Positions 1-8,604 of a stretch of 64,000 nt of DNA are shown in pieces (the stretch's first letter is position 1; each line of letters begins with the position of its first letter). This DNA is from Corynebacterium deserti GIMN1.010 (GTDB lineage: Bacteria > Actinomycetota > Actinomycetes > Mycobacteriales > Mycobacteriaceae): the NCBI RefSeq assembly GCF_001277995.1, contig NZ_CP009220.1, forward strand, positions 2,908,150 through 2,972,149. The letters run 5' to 3'. The notes beneath the pieces are model-generated. The model was not told where the DNA came from. It was given only the letters and a program-made list of their open reading frames with translations, and did no database searches. A program made the position numbers and the translations under genes.

Positions 1-1
1 C

Positions 2-562
2 TGCCACATGCTCGATGCACTCGTGGAGGTGTTCGGCACTCCCGAGTCCGTCAACGCCCGCGTGCACAAAACTTCCAAGCTCTCTGATGAGTCAAGCCGG
101 GAAGATTCAGCATCCGCCCTGCTCAACTACGGTGATTTCTCTGTGAGCTTCAGTTTCGACGGACACGACGATCTGGAGTGGTTCGAAAGCTCCCGCATCA
201 CCGTCTACGGCACCAAAGGCTTGATCGAGGCTGGAATTCTTCCGCAATCACTCAAGGTCTACGTTAATGAATCCCGCAACGGCTGGCCACAGGGCTGGAC
301 GGAATGGACCCAGAGTTACTTCACCCCACCGTTTGCGCGAACTGAATCGAATAAGTTCTCTGAGCTGCCTGAGTTGGAAAACACCTCCAACTTCCGCACA
401 GAGATGCAGGGTTGGGTGAACTCCATCCGAACAGATTCCCGCAATGTCGCTCCAGTGGAAGATGCACTGACCGTCGCGCGCATCGTCAAGGCCTGCTACG
501 ACTCCGACGCCAACAATGGCGCATCCGTTGATATCAAGCAGCTGAGCACCGCACAGATTTAG
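2..562 (+). CDS. Gfo/Idh/MocA-family oxidoreductase, C-terminal part
   Basis: This is the C-terminal portion of an NAD(P)-dependent sugar or inositol dehydrogenase-like protein. The reading frame is open to the left edge, so the N-terminal Rossmann half lies outside the window. The visible part starts with a conserved His followed by MLDALVEVFG, typical of the substrate-binding alpha/beta domain of Gfo/Idh/MocA enzymes, and ends with the usual C-terminal helix (ALTVARIVKACYDSD). It lies 11 bases ahead of a sugar phosphate isomerase-like gene and two further Gfo/Idh/MocA genes on the same strand, which suggests one inositol or sugar operon. In C. glutamicum the corresponding position is occupied by oxiC; I leave the symbol blank because only part of the protein is visible. 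Confidence 0.8.
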   Translation, partial: CHMLDALVEVFGTPESVNARVHKTSKLSDESSREDSASALLNYGDFSVSFSFDGHDDLEWFESSRITVYGTKGLIEAGILPQSLKVYVNESRNGWPQGWTEWTQSYFTPPFARTESNKFSELPELENTSNFRTEMQGWVNSIRTDSRNVAPVEDALTVARIVKACYDSDANNGASVDIKQLSTAQI

Positions 563-573
563 GAACTTCGACT

Positions 574-1455
574 ATGACTCCGCAACTAATTGCCTCCTGC
601 TGGACCAGCGCTGGTGACACTGCACCTGATCGCGCCGACCTCAGCAGCCCAGTCTCCATCGACGAGCGCATCGCGTTAGTCGCAGAAACCGGATGGAAGG
701 GCATGGGCCTGGTCCACGCTGACCTCCTCAAAGCTCGTAACACCATTGGATATGAAGAACTAAAGCGACGCATCCACGCCGCAGGCATCGAGATCATTGA
801 GGTGGAATTCCTCAATGGCTGGTGGGCAACTGGCGCCGAGCGCGCAGAATCTGATGCGATCCGCGCTGATCTCTTCCAGGCAGCTCAAGAGCTTGGTGCA
901 CCACACATCAAGGTTGGTGCAGGTGAGGGCATCAACGGTGTGGTCAGTAAGAAGCACATGATGCATGCATTTACGGATCTTGCCGCAGAAGCAGAAGATC
1001 ACGGCGTGAAACTTGCACTTGAAGCCACACCGTTTTCCCACCTCAAGACTATTTATGACGCCTTGGACGTGGTCAGCCACTCCGATAGCCCATCAGCGGG
1101 TCTCATGGTGGATATCTGGCATACCGCAAAAATTGGGATCCCCAACGATGAGGTCTGGCGCAACATTCCGCTGTCCAAGGTCAATGCCGTGGAGGTTGAT
1201 GATGGGTTCATCGACACCCCGGTTGATTTGTTTGATGATTCCACCAACCGTCGCACGTACTGCGGCGAAGGGGAATTTGATCCAGCAAGCTTCATCCGCG
1301 GAGCTATCGACGCCGGATGGACGGGGCCTTATGGCGTGGAGATCATCTCTGCGGAACATCGCAGCTTGCCGGTCAAAGAAGGACTCAAGCGAGCATTCGA
1401 CACCACCATGGCAGCGTTTGACGCAGCCGAACTACTCACCCCAACCAACTCCTAA
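574..1455 (+). CDS. sugar phosphate isomerase/epimerase (AP endonuclease 2-like TIM barrel)
   Basis: This 293-residue cytosolic protein has the length and motifs of xylose isomerase-like TIM barrels (IolE/IolH/IolI group). Visible family features are LALEATPF (metal-ligand Glu in the middle strand), GLMVDIWHTAK (Asp-x-x-His metal site), VEVDDGF and a C-terminal YGVEIIS with another metal-ligand Glu. The ATG is preceded by an AGGA ribosome site at 561-564. It sits between Gfo/Idh/MocA genes with gaps of 11 and 17 bases, which implies joint use in cyclitol or sugar catabolism, probably isomerising or dehydrating a keto-inositol-like intermediate. The exact substrate cannot be read from the sequence. 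Confidence 0.85.
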   Translation: MTPQLIASCWTSAGDTAPDRADLSSPVSIDERIALVAETGWKGMGLVHADLLKARNTIGYEELKRRIHAAGIEIIEVEFLNGWWATGAERAESDAIRADLFQAAQELGAPHIKVGAGEGINGVVSKKHMMHAFTDLAAEAEDHGVKLALEATPFSHLKTIYDALDVVSHSDSPSAGLMVDIWHTAKIGIPNDEVWRNIPLSKVNAVEVDDGFIDTPVDLFDDSTNRRTYCGEGEFDPASFIRGAIDAGWTGPYGVEIISAEHRSLPVKEGLKRAFDTTMAAFDAAELLTPTNS

Positions 1456-1472
1456 ACTCTGAAAGGTTTTCC

Positions 1473-2480
1473 ATGACTCTTCGTATCGCCCTCTTCGGTG
1501 CAGGTCGCATCGGGCACGTTCACGCAGCAAACATTGCTGCACACCCTGACCTTGAGCTCGTGGTCATCGCTGATCCCTTCATCGATGGGGCTCGCACCCT
1601 CGCGGAAGAAACCGGGGCAGAGGCAGTTGCCAGCCCAGATGAGGTGTTCTCTCGCGATGATATCGATGGCGTAGTCATTGGTTCACCCACCCCCACGCAC
1701 GTTGATTTGATTACCCGAGCGGTGGAAAAGGGGATTCCAGCACTCTGCGAAAAGCCCATCGACCTAGACATTGAGACGGTGCGCGCATGCAAAGAGCAGA
1801 TCGGCAACAAAGCCAACACGGTCATGCTGGGATTCAACCGACGCTTTGATCCATCCTTTGCAGCCATCAATCAGCGCGTGGCAACCGGCGAGATCGGAAA
1901 CCTGGAGCAGTTGGTGATCATCAGCCGCGATCCAGCGCCCGCACCACGTGGATACCTTGAAGGTTCCGGCGGAATCTTTCGCGACATGAGCATTCATGAT
2001 CTCGACATGGCACGCTACTTTGTCCCCAACATTGTTGAGGTCACAGCCTCCGGTTCCAATGTGTTCAGCCAAGACATCGAAGACCTTGGGGACTACGACT
2101 CCGTCGTGATCACCCTGCGTGGTGATCGGGGGGAGCTGGTGAACATCGTCAATTCCCGTCACTGCTCCTACGGTTACGACCAACGTCTAGAGGCGTTTGG
2201 TTCAGAGGGAATGCTGGAGGCAGCCAACATCACTCCGACTACCGTGCGCAAGCACAGCGCAGACTCCACGAATCAGGCAAATCCCATCATGAACTTCTTC
2301 CTCGAGCGCTATAGTGCCGCCTACCAGGCAGAACTTGCCGCATTCGCAGAGGGAATTCGCTCTGGTGCAGGGTTCTCGCCAAGTTTTGATGACGGCGTCA
2401 TTGCTTTGGAACTGGCAAACGCATGCCTGGAATCAGCACAAACAGGTCGCACCATATCACTTTCCACCATCACTGTTTAA
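1473..2480 (+). CDS. oxiD: inositol 2-dehydrogenase-like oxidoreductase (Gfo/Idh/MocA)
   Basis: The 335-residue protein starts with an N-terminal Rossmann fold (FGAGRIGHVHAANI, residues 7-20) and carries the hallmark CEKPIDLD motif, whose Lys is catalytic in this family. GYLEGSGGIFRDMSIHDLD matches the inositol dehydrogenase signature, including the His of the catalytic triad. A clear ribosome site (GAAAGG) lies just upstream. It is expected to oxidise a cyclitol such as myo-inositol to a keto-inositol with NAD(P)+. It forms a tight operon with the genes on both sides. The symbol follows the C. glutamicum gene order ahead of phoC and is an inference; the substrate range is not readable. Confidence 0.82.
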   Translation: MTLRIALFGAGRIGHVHAANIAAHPDLELVVIADPFIDGARTLAEETGAEAVASPDEVFSRDDIDGVVIGSPTPTHVDLITRAVEKGIPALCEKPIDLDIETVRACKEQIGNKANTVMLGFNRRFDPSFAAINQRVATGEIGNLEQLVIISRDPAPAPRGYLEGSGGIFRDMSIHDLDMARYFVPNIVEVTASGSNVFSQDIEDLGDYDSVVITLRGDRGELVNIVNSRHCSYGYDQRLEAFGSEGMLEAANITPTTVRKHSADSTNQANPIMNFFLERYSAAYQAELAAFAEGIRSGAGFSPSFDDGVIALELANACLESAQTGRTISLSTITV

Positions 2481-2492
2481 GGAAACATCATC

Positions 2493-3578
2493 ATGAAAAA
2501 CATCAAAATCGGAATGGTTGGCGTAGGACGTATTGGCCGTATGCATGTGACAAACATGCAGGCAGTGGCGGAAGTTCTCAAAGAGCGAGATGTCAACGTT
2601 GAAATCATCTTGGCTGACGCCATGCCTGGATTCGCCGAGCAGGTGGGCGCTGATATGGGATTGAAGGCAGCAGAAAGCGTCGACAAGCTTATTGCCGATG
2701 GGGTTGACGCCTTGTTTATTGCTACAAGCACTGCGGGGCACGTTGATGTATTGCGCAAGGGCATCGCAGCGCAGCTGCCGATGTTCTGTGAGAAGCCGAT
2801 CGCGTCGGATGTACCTGAGTCGCTGGAGATTATTCAGGAGATTGAGGCAGCTGGGGCGACAGTTCAGGTCGGCCACCAGCGCCGTTTCGACGCAGGGTAC
2901 AAGGAAGCTAAACGACGCCTCGATGCTGGTGAGCTCGGCTGGCTGCATTCTCTCAAAGCTGTGTCCGGTGACGCGTTCCCACCACCAGCGTCTTATCTCG
3001 CCACGTCCGGGGGTCTTTTCCGCGACGTGTCTCTGCACGACTTTGACATCATCCGTTGGCTGACCGGCCAGGACATCGTCGAGGTGTACGCGCGCGGCAG
3101 CAACAACGGCGATCCAGAAATCGGCGCAGTGGGGGATGTCGATACCGGAGCCGCAGTGTTGACGCTTGCCGACGGCACCCTCGCGACCGCCATCGCTACG
3201 AGGTACAACGGCGCGGGCCATGACATCCGTCTCGACGTGATGGGATCCAAGGATTCCACCATTGTCGGTCTTGATGAGAAGTCAGCATTTTCCTCAGCAG
3301 AGCAGGGCATTGATTTCCCAACCGGCGAACCGCACCCAACTTTTGCCGAGCGCTTCGCCGACGCTTACAAGAATGAATGCATTGCGTTCGTGGAGTTGAT
3401 CCTGGGAGAGCGGGAAAACCCTTGCACCCCTGCAGACGCTGTGGCTGCGGCGATTGTTGCCGATGCAGCTCAACTGTCGCTGTTCACTGGCGAGCCAGTG
3501 AAGATTCCTACTGTCCGAGAAATTCTTGATGGTTCCGCGCAGCCAGTCGAGGTGCGTGCACTAGTTCCATCTGCTTAA
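2493..3578 (+). CDS. oxiE: Gfo/Idh/MocA-family oxidoreductase (second inositol dehydrogenase-like)
   Basis: This 361-residue paralogue of the preceding gene has the Rossmann motif VGVGRIGRMHVTN (residues 10-22), the catalytic FCEKPIASD, and SGGLFRDVSLHDFD in the substrate domain. The start ATG lies 12 bases after the previous stop, with AAGGAAA as ribosome site. It is the last gene of the operon and is followed within 20 bases by a strong intrinsic terminator. It probably oxidises a cyclitol or sugar different from that of its neighbour. Symbol assigned from C. glutamicum gene order only. Confidence 0.8.
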   Translation: MKNIKIGMVGVGRIGRMHVTNMQAVAEVLKERDVNVEIILADAMPGFAEQVGADMGLKAAESVDKLIADGVDALFIATSTAGHVDVLRKGIAAQLPMFCEKPIASDVPESLEIIQEIEAAGATVQVGHQRRFDAGYKEAKRRLDAGELGWLHSLKAVSGDAFPPPASYLATSGGLFRDVSLHDFDIIRWLTGQDIVEVYARGSNNGDPEIGAVGDVDTGAAVLTLADGTLATAIATRYNGAGHDIRLDVMGSKDSTIVGLDEKSAFSSAEQGIDFPTGEPHPTFAERFADAYKNECIAFVELILGERENPCTPADAVAAAIVADAAQLSLFTGEPVKIPTVREILDGSAQPVEVRALVPSA

Positions 3579-3597
3579 CACCTTGCTGTTTATCAAG

Positions 3598-3630
3598 AAG
3601 CCGACCCGCAACAGTGGGTCGGCTTTTACG
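3598..3630 (+). terminator. Rho-independent terminator of the inositol-type operon
   Basis: A 10-bp perfect stem (AAGCCGACCC / GGGTCGGCTT) with an 8-base loop is followed by TTTT, directly after the oxiE-like stop. Confidence 0.9.
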
Positions 3631-4017
3631 CTCCCACCAAATCCCTAAAGTTGCAGTTGAGACTTTGCGACACGGTGAACAAAAAACACCCCCTTTAGAT
3701 GTGCACCTAACGGCCAAACGGACACACTTGCAGGTTCTAGCCCATTTAAGCAATGTGAACGCCTTAAAACGGCGCAGAATCCACCCTCGTTAAGTAAATA
3801 CCTAATTCACCTTGATTCCACTGAAAAGCAATGACAGATTCTCCTGTAGTTCGCATGAATTTAATTAGAAACTTTTAATGTATCTCCCAGGTGTTGGACA
3901 CTCATTGACTTGCTACTTCTCAGCCTCATCCTGCCTAACCAAAAGGATGGGGTTTTAGCCTTTGCCATTCTGTGTCCACATAAAACTTTCAACTCAACAT
4001 TGGATCTAGGGAAAATT
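3631..4017. other. intergenic region ahead of phoC
   Basis: About 390 bases without a convincing gene. The region is AT-rich close to the phoC-like start and presumably carries its promoter. The phoC frame is open upstream to 3910, but that part does not look like a signal peptide and is taken as untranslated. I could not assign a PhoR or other operator with confidence. Confidence 0.5.
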
Positions 4018-7000
4018 GTGAACATCTCAAAGCTCGGACTGAGGATCGCGGTCACAGCAACTGCGACCACCACGGCGCTCGCCCTCGGTAGCACGCATAT
4101 GGCAGTTGCTCAAGAAACTGATCTACTCAACATTATGGAAGCACTCGCTGAGATTCCCTCAGACTTGGTGGTTACTGAAATCCTCCCCGATACCACCAGC
4201 TATGACAATTTTGAATTCTTTGAAGTTCACAACACCGGCAGTGCACCCATAACCATTGGGGAAGGGGAGTACACCTTCGCCTATTCCTATGACGATTCCG
4301 CCGATACGTCCCGCGACAAGCCACTAGATCTTGGCGAGGATGTCACGGTAGATGCAGGCGAAACTATTGTGGTGTGGATTGAGTACTCCACTTCAACTGT
4401 TGATACCGCTGCGTTTAGTGAGCAAGACTTCCGTGATTTCTACGGCATGGATTCCTCAGCCCGCATCTTCCGAGCAACTGGCCAGGCGGGTCTCGCTAAC
4501 GGTGGTGATCGTGGCATCCGAGTTCTGTACAACGGTGAAGTTTCTGGATGGTCCCACTACCCATCAGATAGCGCAGCGGTTCAAAAGGGCATTGACTTCG
4601 CGCTGCCAAAAGTAGGGGAGCAGGCCAGCATTGCAGTGCGCACCAAAACTGATCCAACTCCAGGGTCAATTACTCCTGATCAGTTGATTCCTGGCGGATT
4701 GGACACTCCAGAAGAGCCTGAAACTCCTGAAGACTCTCTTTTTGAAGGGCGCACTCCCCCTAGGGATGCAGCACCGCTGATCCTCACTGAACTGATGGTC
4801 AACTCCACCAACATTGGCAGTTCTGATGGTTTTGAGTATGTGGAAATCACCAACACTACCGCCGAACCCATCGATTTTTCCGATTACACCTTGAACTACC
4901 TGTACCCGCAGGATGAGTTCACCAACACCAACGAAGCCGTCTGGGCTGCGGAACCTGGTGATGTCATTATTCAGCCTGGAAGATCTCTCGTGTTCTGGAT
5001 CAAAAATGGCCCCAATGATGAGGCAACCGCAGCAGATTTCAATGCAGAATATGGCACCAACCTGGAGGCTGGAAAAGACCTTGTTGAAATCTCCTCAGGT
5101 GGGATGGCCAATGGTACTGCCAGAGGAATGCAGATCCAGACCAACACTGGCCACATAGTCAACCGTGGTTTCTACAACATGGCTGGCGCTTCTGATGTGA
5201 AAGCCAACGAGGGTCTCCATTTCGCAGTGGATGAGTCTGATCTTCTGAAGCAAACGCTTGTCGGCAGCGGTGCGCCAACCCCGGGCACTGTGTACACTTC
5301 GCAGATTCCTAATCCACTGTCCGCTGTAATCGCTGATTCTTCTGTACCACTCATCACAGATAACACCGCAACCAGTATCAACCCTGCGGAGCCGTTTACC
5401 TTCGCCTTCAATATCACCGATGATGTCCAGGTGCGCACGGCAACACTGCATGTTACTTCCAGCGCTGGCGAAACCGCCACAACCATCAACCTCACCGAGG
5501 ATGACGGCTCTTTCAGTTGGGCTCTACCCGCAGCGGATCTCACCGGAAAATCATGGTTCGAATACACCGTCACCGCCAGCGACGGATCCAACAGCGTCAC
5601 CACCGAGCCGGTACGCGTCACCGTCGACGGCGCCAACACCGACCCGCTGCGCCTCAACCTGGAAGAAAACCAATGGGTCAGCGGCACCACCGATGTTATC
5701 GGCGCATCAGATGTCTTCGGCGACAAGCTTGATTTGCTTATCGACGACATCCCCGCAGTCACCAACTCCAGCCTGTCGGCGGCCCCGACGTTTGCGATGG
5801 AAGTAACCCAAACTGATGTATTCTTCCGCAACGGCATCCTTGCCGGTGGGGAAGAACTCCACATTTTCGATCAAGGAACTTACGCCAACATCGAAACCAT
5901 CTCCACGCCAGTCCCGCTGTATCACATCAATGAGGACGGTACCCTCACCGTCAGTGTGTATGCGGGAACCAAAGCGGCACCAGAAATTGACCTCAACGAG
6001 AACAATGACGATTTCCAGATCAGAAACCTTCGACTAATTCTGCCTGATGGCCGCACCCTCACCCCTGCCGGAATTTCCGATTCTAATGCGTGGCTTAACA
6101 TGGGAGACAGCGCTGGAAAACTCGATTTCTTCGATGCCACCTTCACCCTCCCTGAGGATGCTTTCACCGGTGTGGCACACGCATGGGATACCACCCTAAG
6201 CACAGATGGCGAACACCACATCACCATTTCCCGCGAAGACGGCGAGGAAATCAGCCGCACCATCCGGGTTGATAATACTGCCCCAGAACTCACTGTTTCA
6301 GGAGTTGAAGAAGGACAAGAACTGCGCGGCACAGTAGAAATTGATGCCCAGGCAACCGATGCGGGTGCGGGCGTAAAGAGCATCGAGACGCTTCTCGACG
6401 GCGAACGTGTCCAGCTCCCTTTGACCACCGGATCATTGGCACTGACCCAGGGTGAACACACCTTGGTTATTCGCGCTGAGGACGAAGTGGGAAACCGCAC
6501 CGAAAAGACCATCACATTCAGCACTCCAGATGAAAACCCCATCAGTGGTGACTACGCACCAACCAATGGTGCCACGGTGAAAGTTGGTGATGTGAAACTT
6601 TCCGCGCGAGCAACTGATCCAAGCGGTGATGCCGTCAAGATGACATTCTTGGAAGCTGATTCACCAAAGCTTGATAGTGGCCGCGTTCGGATGTCGTCCG
6701 GAACGGTGGAAGATGCCGGAAGTGTCTCGCGCGCCGAAGCGAAATTGTTGGAGAGGGGAGACGTCGAAAAGCTATCTAGCCTGGATGGGCTGGGCATGGA
6801 AGTTACCTCCGACGCCGCGCTGCCGTATCAGCTTTTTGAGGTGGACGCCGCAGATGAGCTCGCTGCCGACACTGAAGTGCGCCTGAATTGGGCGGGATCC
6901 GCCGATGGTCGCGCGCAGGTGATCATGTATGTTTTCGATGGCGAAGCGTGGGTTGAGGTGGATCGTCACTTGACCGGCGATGAGCTGGAAGAGTTTACAC

Positions 7001-8403
7001 TGCAGGGAATCGTCAATGCGGAAAAATTTGCAATCGACGGCACTGTCACCGTATTGATTCAGCACTCCGAGGGCTTCGCCGGAGCGGATCATACAACCAG
7101 AAATTCCGACGTGACCGCAGCGCACCCAGATGATGTTGCTCGCTCCGACTACGATTTCACCCTCGCATGGGAGTCCGACACTCAGTACTACAACGAGGAA
7201 TTCCATGAGCACCAAACCAAGATCCATGACTACGTGCTCGCCGAACGGGAGAACAAAAACATTCAGTTCATGTTCCACACTGGCGATGTTGTCGACGACT
7301 GGGATCAGCCCGCGCAGTGGGCCGCAGCCAACCCCGAATACCAGCGCCTCGACGACGCTGGCCTGCCATATTCCGTCCTTGCCGGAAATCACGATGTTGG
7401 CCACACCAGCAATGACTACACCGAATTCAGCCGACACTTCGGCGAACAGCGCTACGTAGACAACCCGTGGTACGGCGAATCCTACCAAGACAACCGCGGA
7501 CACTATGACCTATTCTCTGCAGGTGGCATCGACTTCATCAACGTCGCTATGGGTTGGGGTCCCGGCGATGAGGAGATCGCTTGGATGAATGAGGTCCTGG
7601 CCAAGCACCCCGAGCGTGTGGCAATCATCAACCTCCACGAATTCATGCTCACCACCGGCGGACTTGGCCCAATCCCACAGCGCATTCTCGACGAAGTTGC
7701 AGCCACCAACCCGAATGTCAGCATGATCATGTCCGGCCACTACCACGACGCATTCCAACGCACCGACTCCTTTGACGATGACGGCGATGGGGTAGATGAC
7801 CGCACCGTCACCTCCATGCTTTTCGATTACCAGGGCCTACCGGAAGGCGGACAGGGATACCTTCGACTCCTCCATTTTGATAACCAAGGCCAGAAGATGA
7901 TGGTGCGCACCTATTCACCATCCCTGGAGGATTACAACTCTGATGAACCCTCACTGTTGGGGCCTGCAGAAGACCCCAACATGTATCAAGAATTCGAAGT
8001 GTCCTACGAGCAGCTCGGCATCAAACCAGAGGGCCGCACCCTAGTCAGCGATTCCTTCAGCGCCGATTTCCTGACCTCCGATAAAATTGGAATAGTTGAT
8101 GAGGTTCCTTCTGGATCGATCGCTTCCGTAAACTGGAAGGACGTAACCGAAGGTCGCCACAGTTGGTATGTCCGCTCCGAAGATCCTTTCGGCGGCGTCG
8201 AGATTTCACCCGTACAGTCCTTCATTGCCGGGGAAGAGGCTGGCGGGAACGTACCCGACACTGGAAGCTTTAGTGGCAGTTCATCCCACGGATTATGGGG
8301 TGCGCTTGCGGGATTCTTTGCCGGAGCAGCAGCCCTGGCCGGAGCGGCGGTCGCATTTGTTCCGGGAATTTGGGACTATGCGGTTAAAGCATTCACTCGG
8401 TAA
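4018..8403 (+). CDS. phoC: large secreted cell-surface phosphoesterase with lamin-tail domains
   Basis: A 1461-residue exported protein. I choose GTG at 4018 because it follows a TAGGGAAA ribosome site and opens a classical signal peptide (NISKLGLRIAV..., cleavage after AVA near residue 31). Two lamin-tail-type beta domains follow (VVTEILPD... and ILTELMVN...), then Ig-like and sugar-binding-like beta segments. A calcineurin-type metallophosphoesterase domain shows its metal-binding blocks in order: ESDTQYY, HTGDVVDDW, LAGNHDVGH, INLHE and MSGHYHDAF. The protein ends with a hydrophobic segment (GFFAGAAALAGAAVAFVPG) and a short basic tail, so it is likely membrane- or wall-retained. The family includes nucleases and phosphatases that recover phosphate; in C. 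glutamicum the gene at this place is named phoC. Actual substrate is not established here. Confidence 0.82.
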   Translation: MNISKLGLRIAVTATATTTALALGSTHMAVAQETDLLNIMEALAEIPSDLVVTEILPDTTSYDNFEFFEVHNTGSAPITIGEGEYTFAYSYDDSADTSRDKPLDLGEDVTVDAGETIVVWIEYSTSTVDTAAFSEQDFRDFYGMDSSARIFRATGQAGLANGGDRGIRVLYNGEVSGWSHYPSDSAAVQKGIDFALPKVGEQASIAVRTKTDPTPGSITPDQLIPGGLDTPEEPETPEDSLFEGRTPPRDAAPLILTELMVNSTNIGSSDGFEYVEITNTTAEPIDFSDYTLNYLYPQDEFTNTNEAVWAAEPGDVIIQPGRSLVFWIKNGPNDEATAADFNAEYGTNLEAGKDLVEISSGGMANGTARGMQIQTNTGHIVNRGFYNMAGASDVKANEGLHFAVDESDLLKQTLVGSGAPTPGTVYTSQIPNPLSAVIADSSVPLITDNTATSINPAEPFTFAFNITDDVQVRTATLHVTSSAGETATTINLTEDDGSFSWALPAADLTGKSWFEYTVTASDGSNSVTTEPVRVTVDGANTDPLRLNLEENQWVSGTTDVIGASDVFGDKLDLLIDDIPAVTNSSLSAAPTFAMEVTQTDVFFRNGILAGGEELHIFDQGTYANIETISTPVPLYHINEDGTLTVSVYAGTKAAPEIDLNENNDDFQIRNLRLILPDGRTLTPAGISDSNAWLNMGDSAGKLDFFDATFTLPEDAFTGVAHAWDTTLSTDGEHHITISREDGEEISRTIRVDNTAPELTVSGVEEGQELRGTVEIDAQATDAGAGVKSIETLLDGERVQLPLTTGSLALTQGEHTLVIRAEDEVGNRTEKTITFSTPDENPISGDYAPTNGATVKVGDVKLSARATDPSGDAVKMTFLEADSPKLDSGRVRMSSGTVEDAGSVSRAEAKLLERGDVEKLSSLDGLGMEVTSDAALPYQLFEVDAADELAADTEVRLNWAGSADGRAQVIMYVFDGEAWVEVDRHLTGDELEEFTLQGIVNAEKFAIDGTVTVLIQHSEGFAGADHTTRNSDVTAAHPDDVARSDYDFTLAWESDTQYYNEEFHEHQTKIHDYVLAERENKNIQFMFHTGDVVDDWDQPAQWAAANPEYQRLDDAGLPYSVLAGNHDVGHTSNDYTEFSRHFGEQRYVDNPWYGESYQDNRGHYDLFSAGGIDFINVAMGWGPGDEEIAWMNEVLAKHPERVAIINLHEFMLTTGGLGPIPQRILDEVAATNPNVSMIMSGHYHDAFQRTDSFDDDGDGVDDRTVTSMLFDYQGLPEGGQGYLRLLHFDNQGQKMMVRTYSPSLEDYNSDEPSLLGPAEDPNMYQEFEVSYEQLGIKPEGRTLVSDSFSADFLTSDKIGIVDEVPSGSIASVNWKDVTEGRHSWYVRSEDPFGGVEISPVQSFIAGEEAGGNVPDTGSFSGSSSHGLWGALAGFFAGAAALAGAAVAFVPGIWDYAVKAFTR

Positions 8404-8417
8404 ATATGGATAGGGAA

Positions 8418-8450
8418 ACACTCCACACGATTTGAGTGTGGGGCGTTTTT
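8418..8450 (+). terminator. probable terminator after phoC
   Basis: The inverted repeat CCACAC / GTGTGG around GATTTGA, followed by GGGCGTTTTT, lies 15 bases after the stop codon. Confidence 0.65.
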
Positions 8451-8453
8451 CAA

Positions 8454-8469
8454 TGTTTCACGTGAAACA
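8454..8469. promoter_or_regulatory. parS: parS site 1 (ParB loading site)
   Basis: TGTTTCACGTGAAACA is a perfect 16-bp palindrome identical to the bacterial parS consensus. It lies about 55 kb from the oriC end of the window, within the origin-proximal region where ParB loads. It sits in the phoC-proP intergenic space, next to the phoC terminator. Confidence 0.95.
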
Positions 8470-8518
8470 TCGGTTTCTCAATGAAGCGTTTTGAGGGTTC
8501 CGGATTTGCTTTTCCGGA

Positions 8519-8534
8519 TGTTTCACGTGAAACA
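8519..8534. promoter_or_regulatory. parS: parS site 2 (ParB loading site)
   Basis: A second perfect TGTTTCACGTGAAACA lies 65 bp from the first (centre to centre). Paired sites in one intergenic gap are an efficient ParB nucleation point. The partner genes parA and parB lie at 57.7-59.9 kb in this window. Confidence 0.95.
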
Positions 8535-8576
8535 TTGCCACAAAAACGACAGTTTTCGACGCTCCCAGCCACCAAA

Positions 8577-8600
8577 AAAGCCCGCCTTGCAGCGGGCTTT
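8577..8600 (-). terminator. terminator of proP
   Basis: AAAGCCCGC / GCGGGCTTT with a 6-base loop. On the minus strand it is followed by a run of six T, just after the proP stop. Confidence 0.9.
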
Positions 8601-8604
8601 ACGG

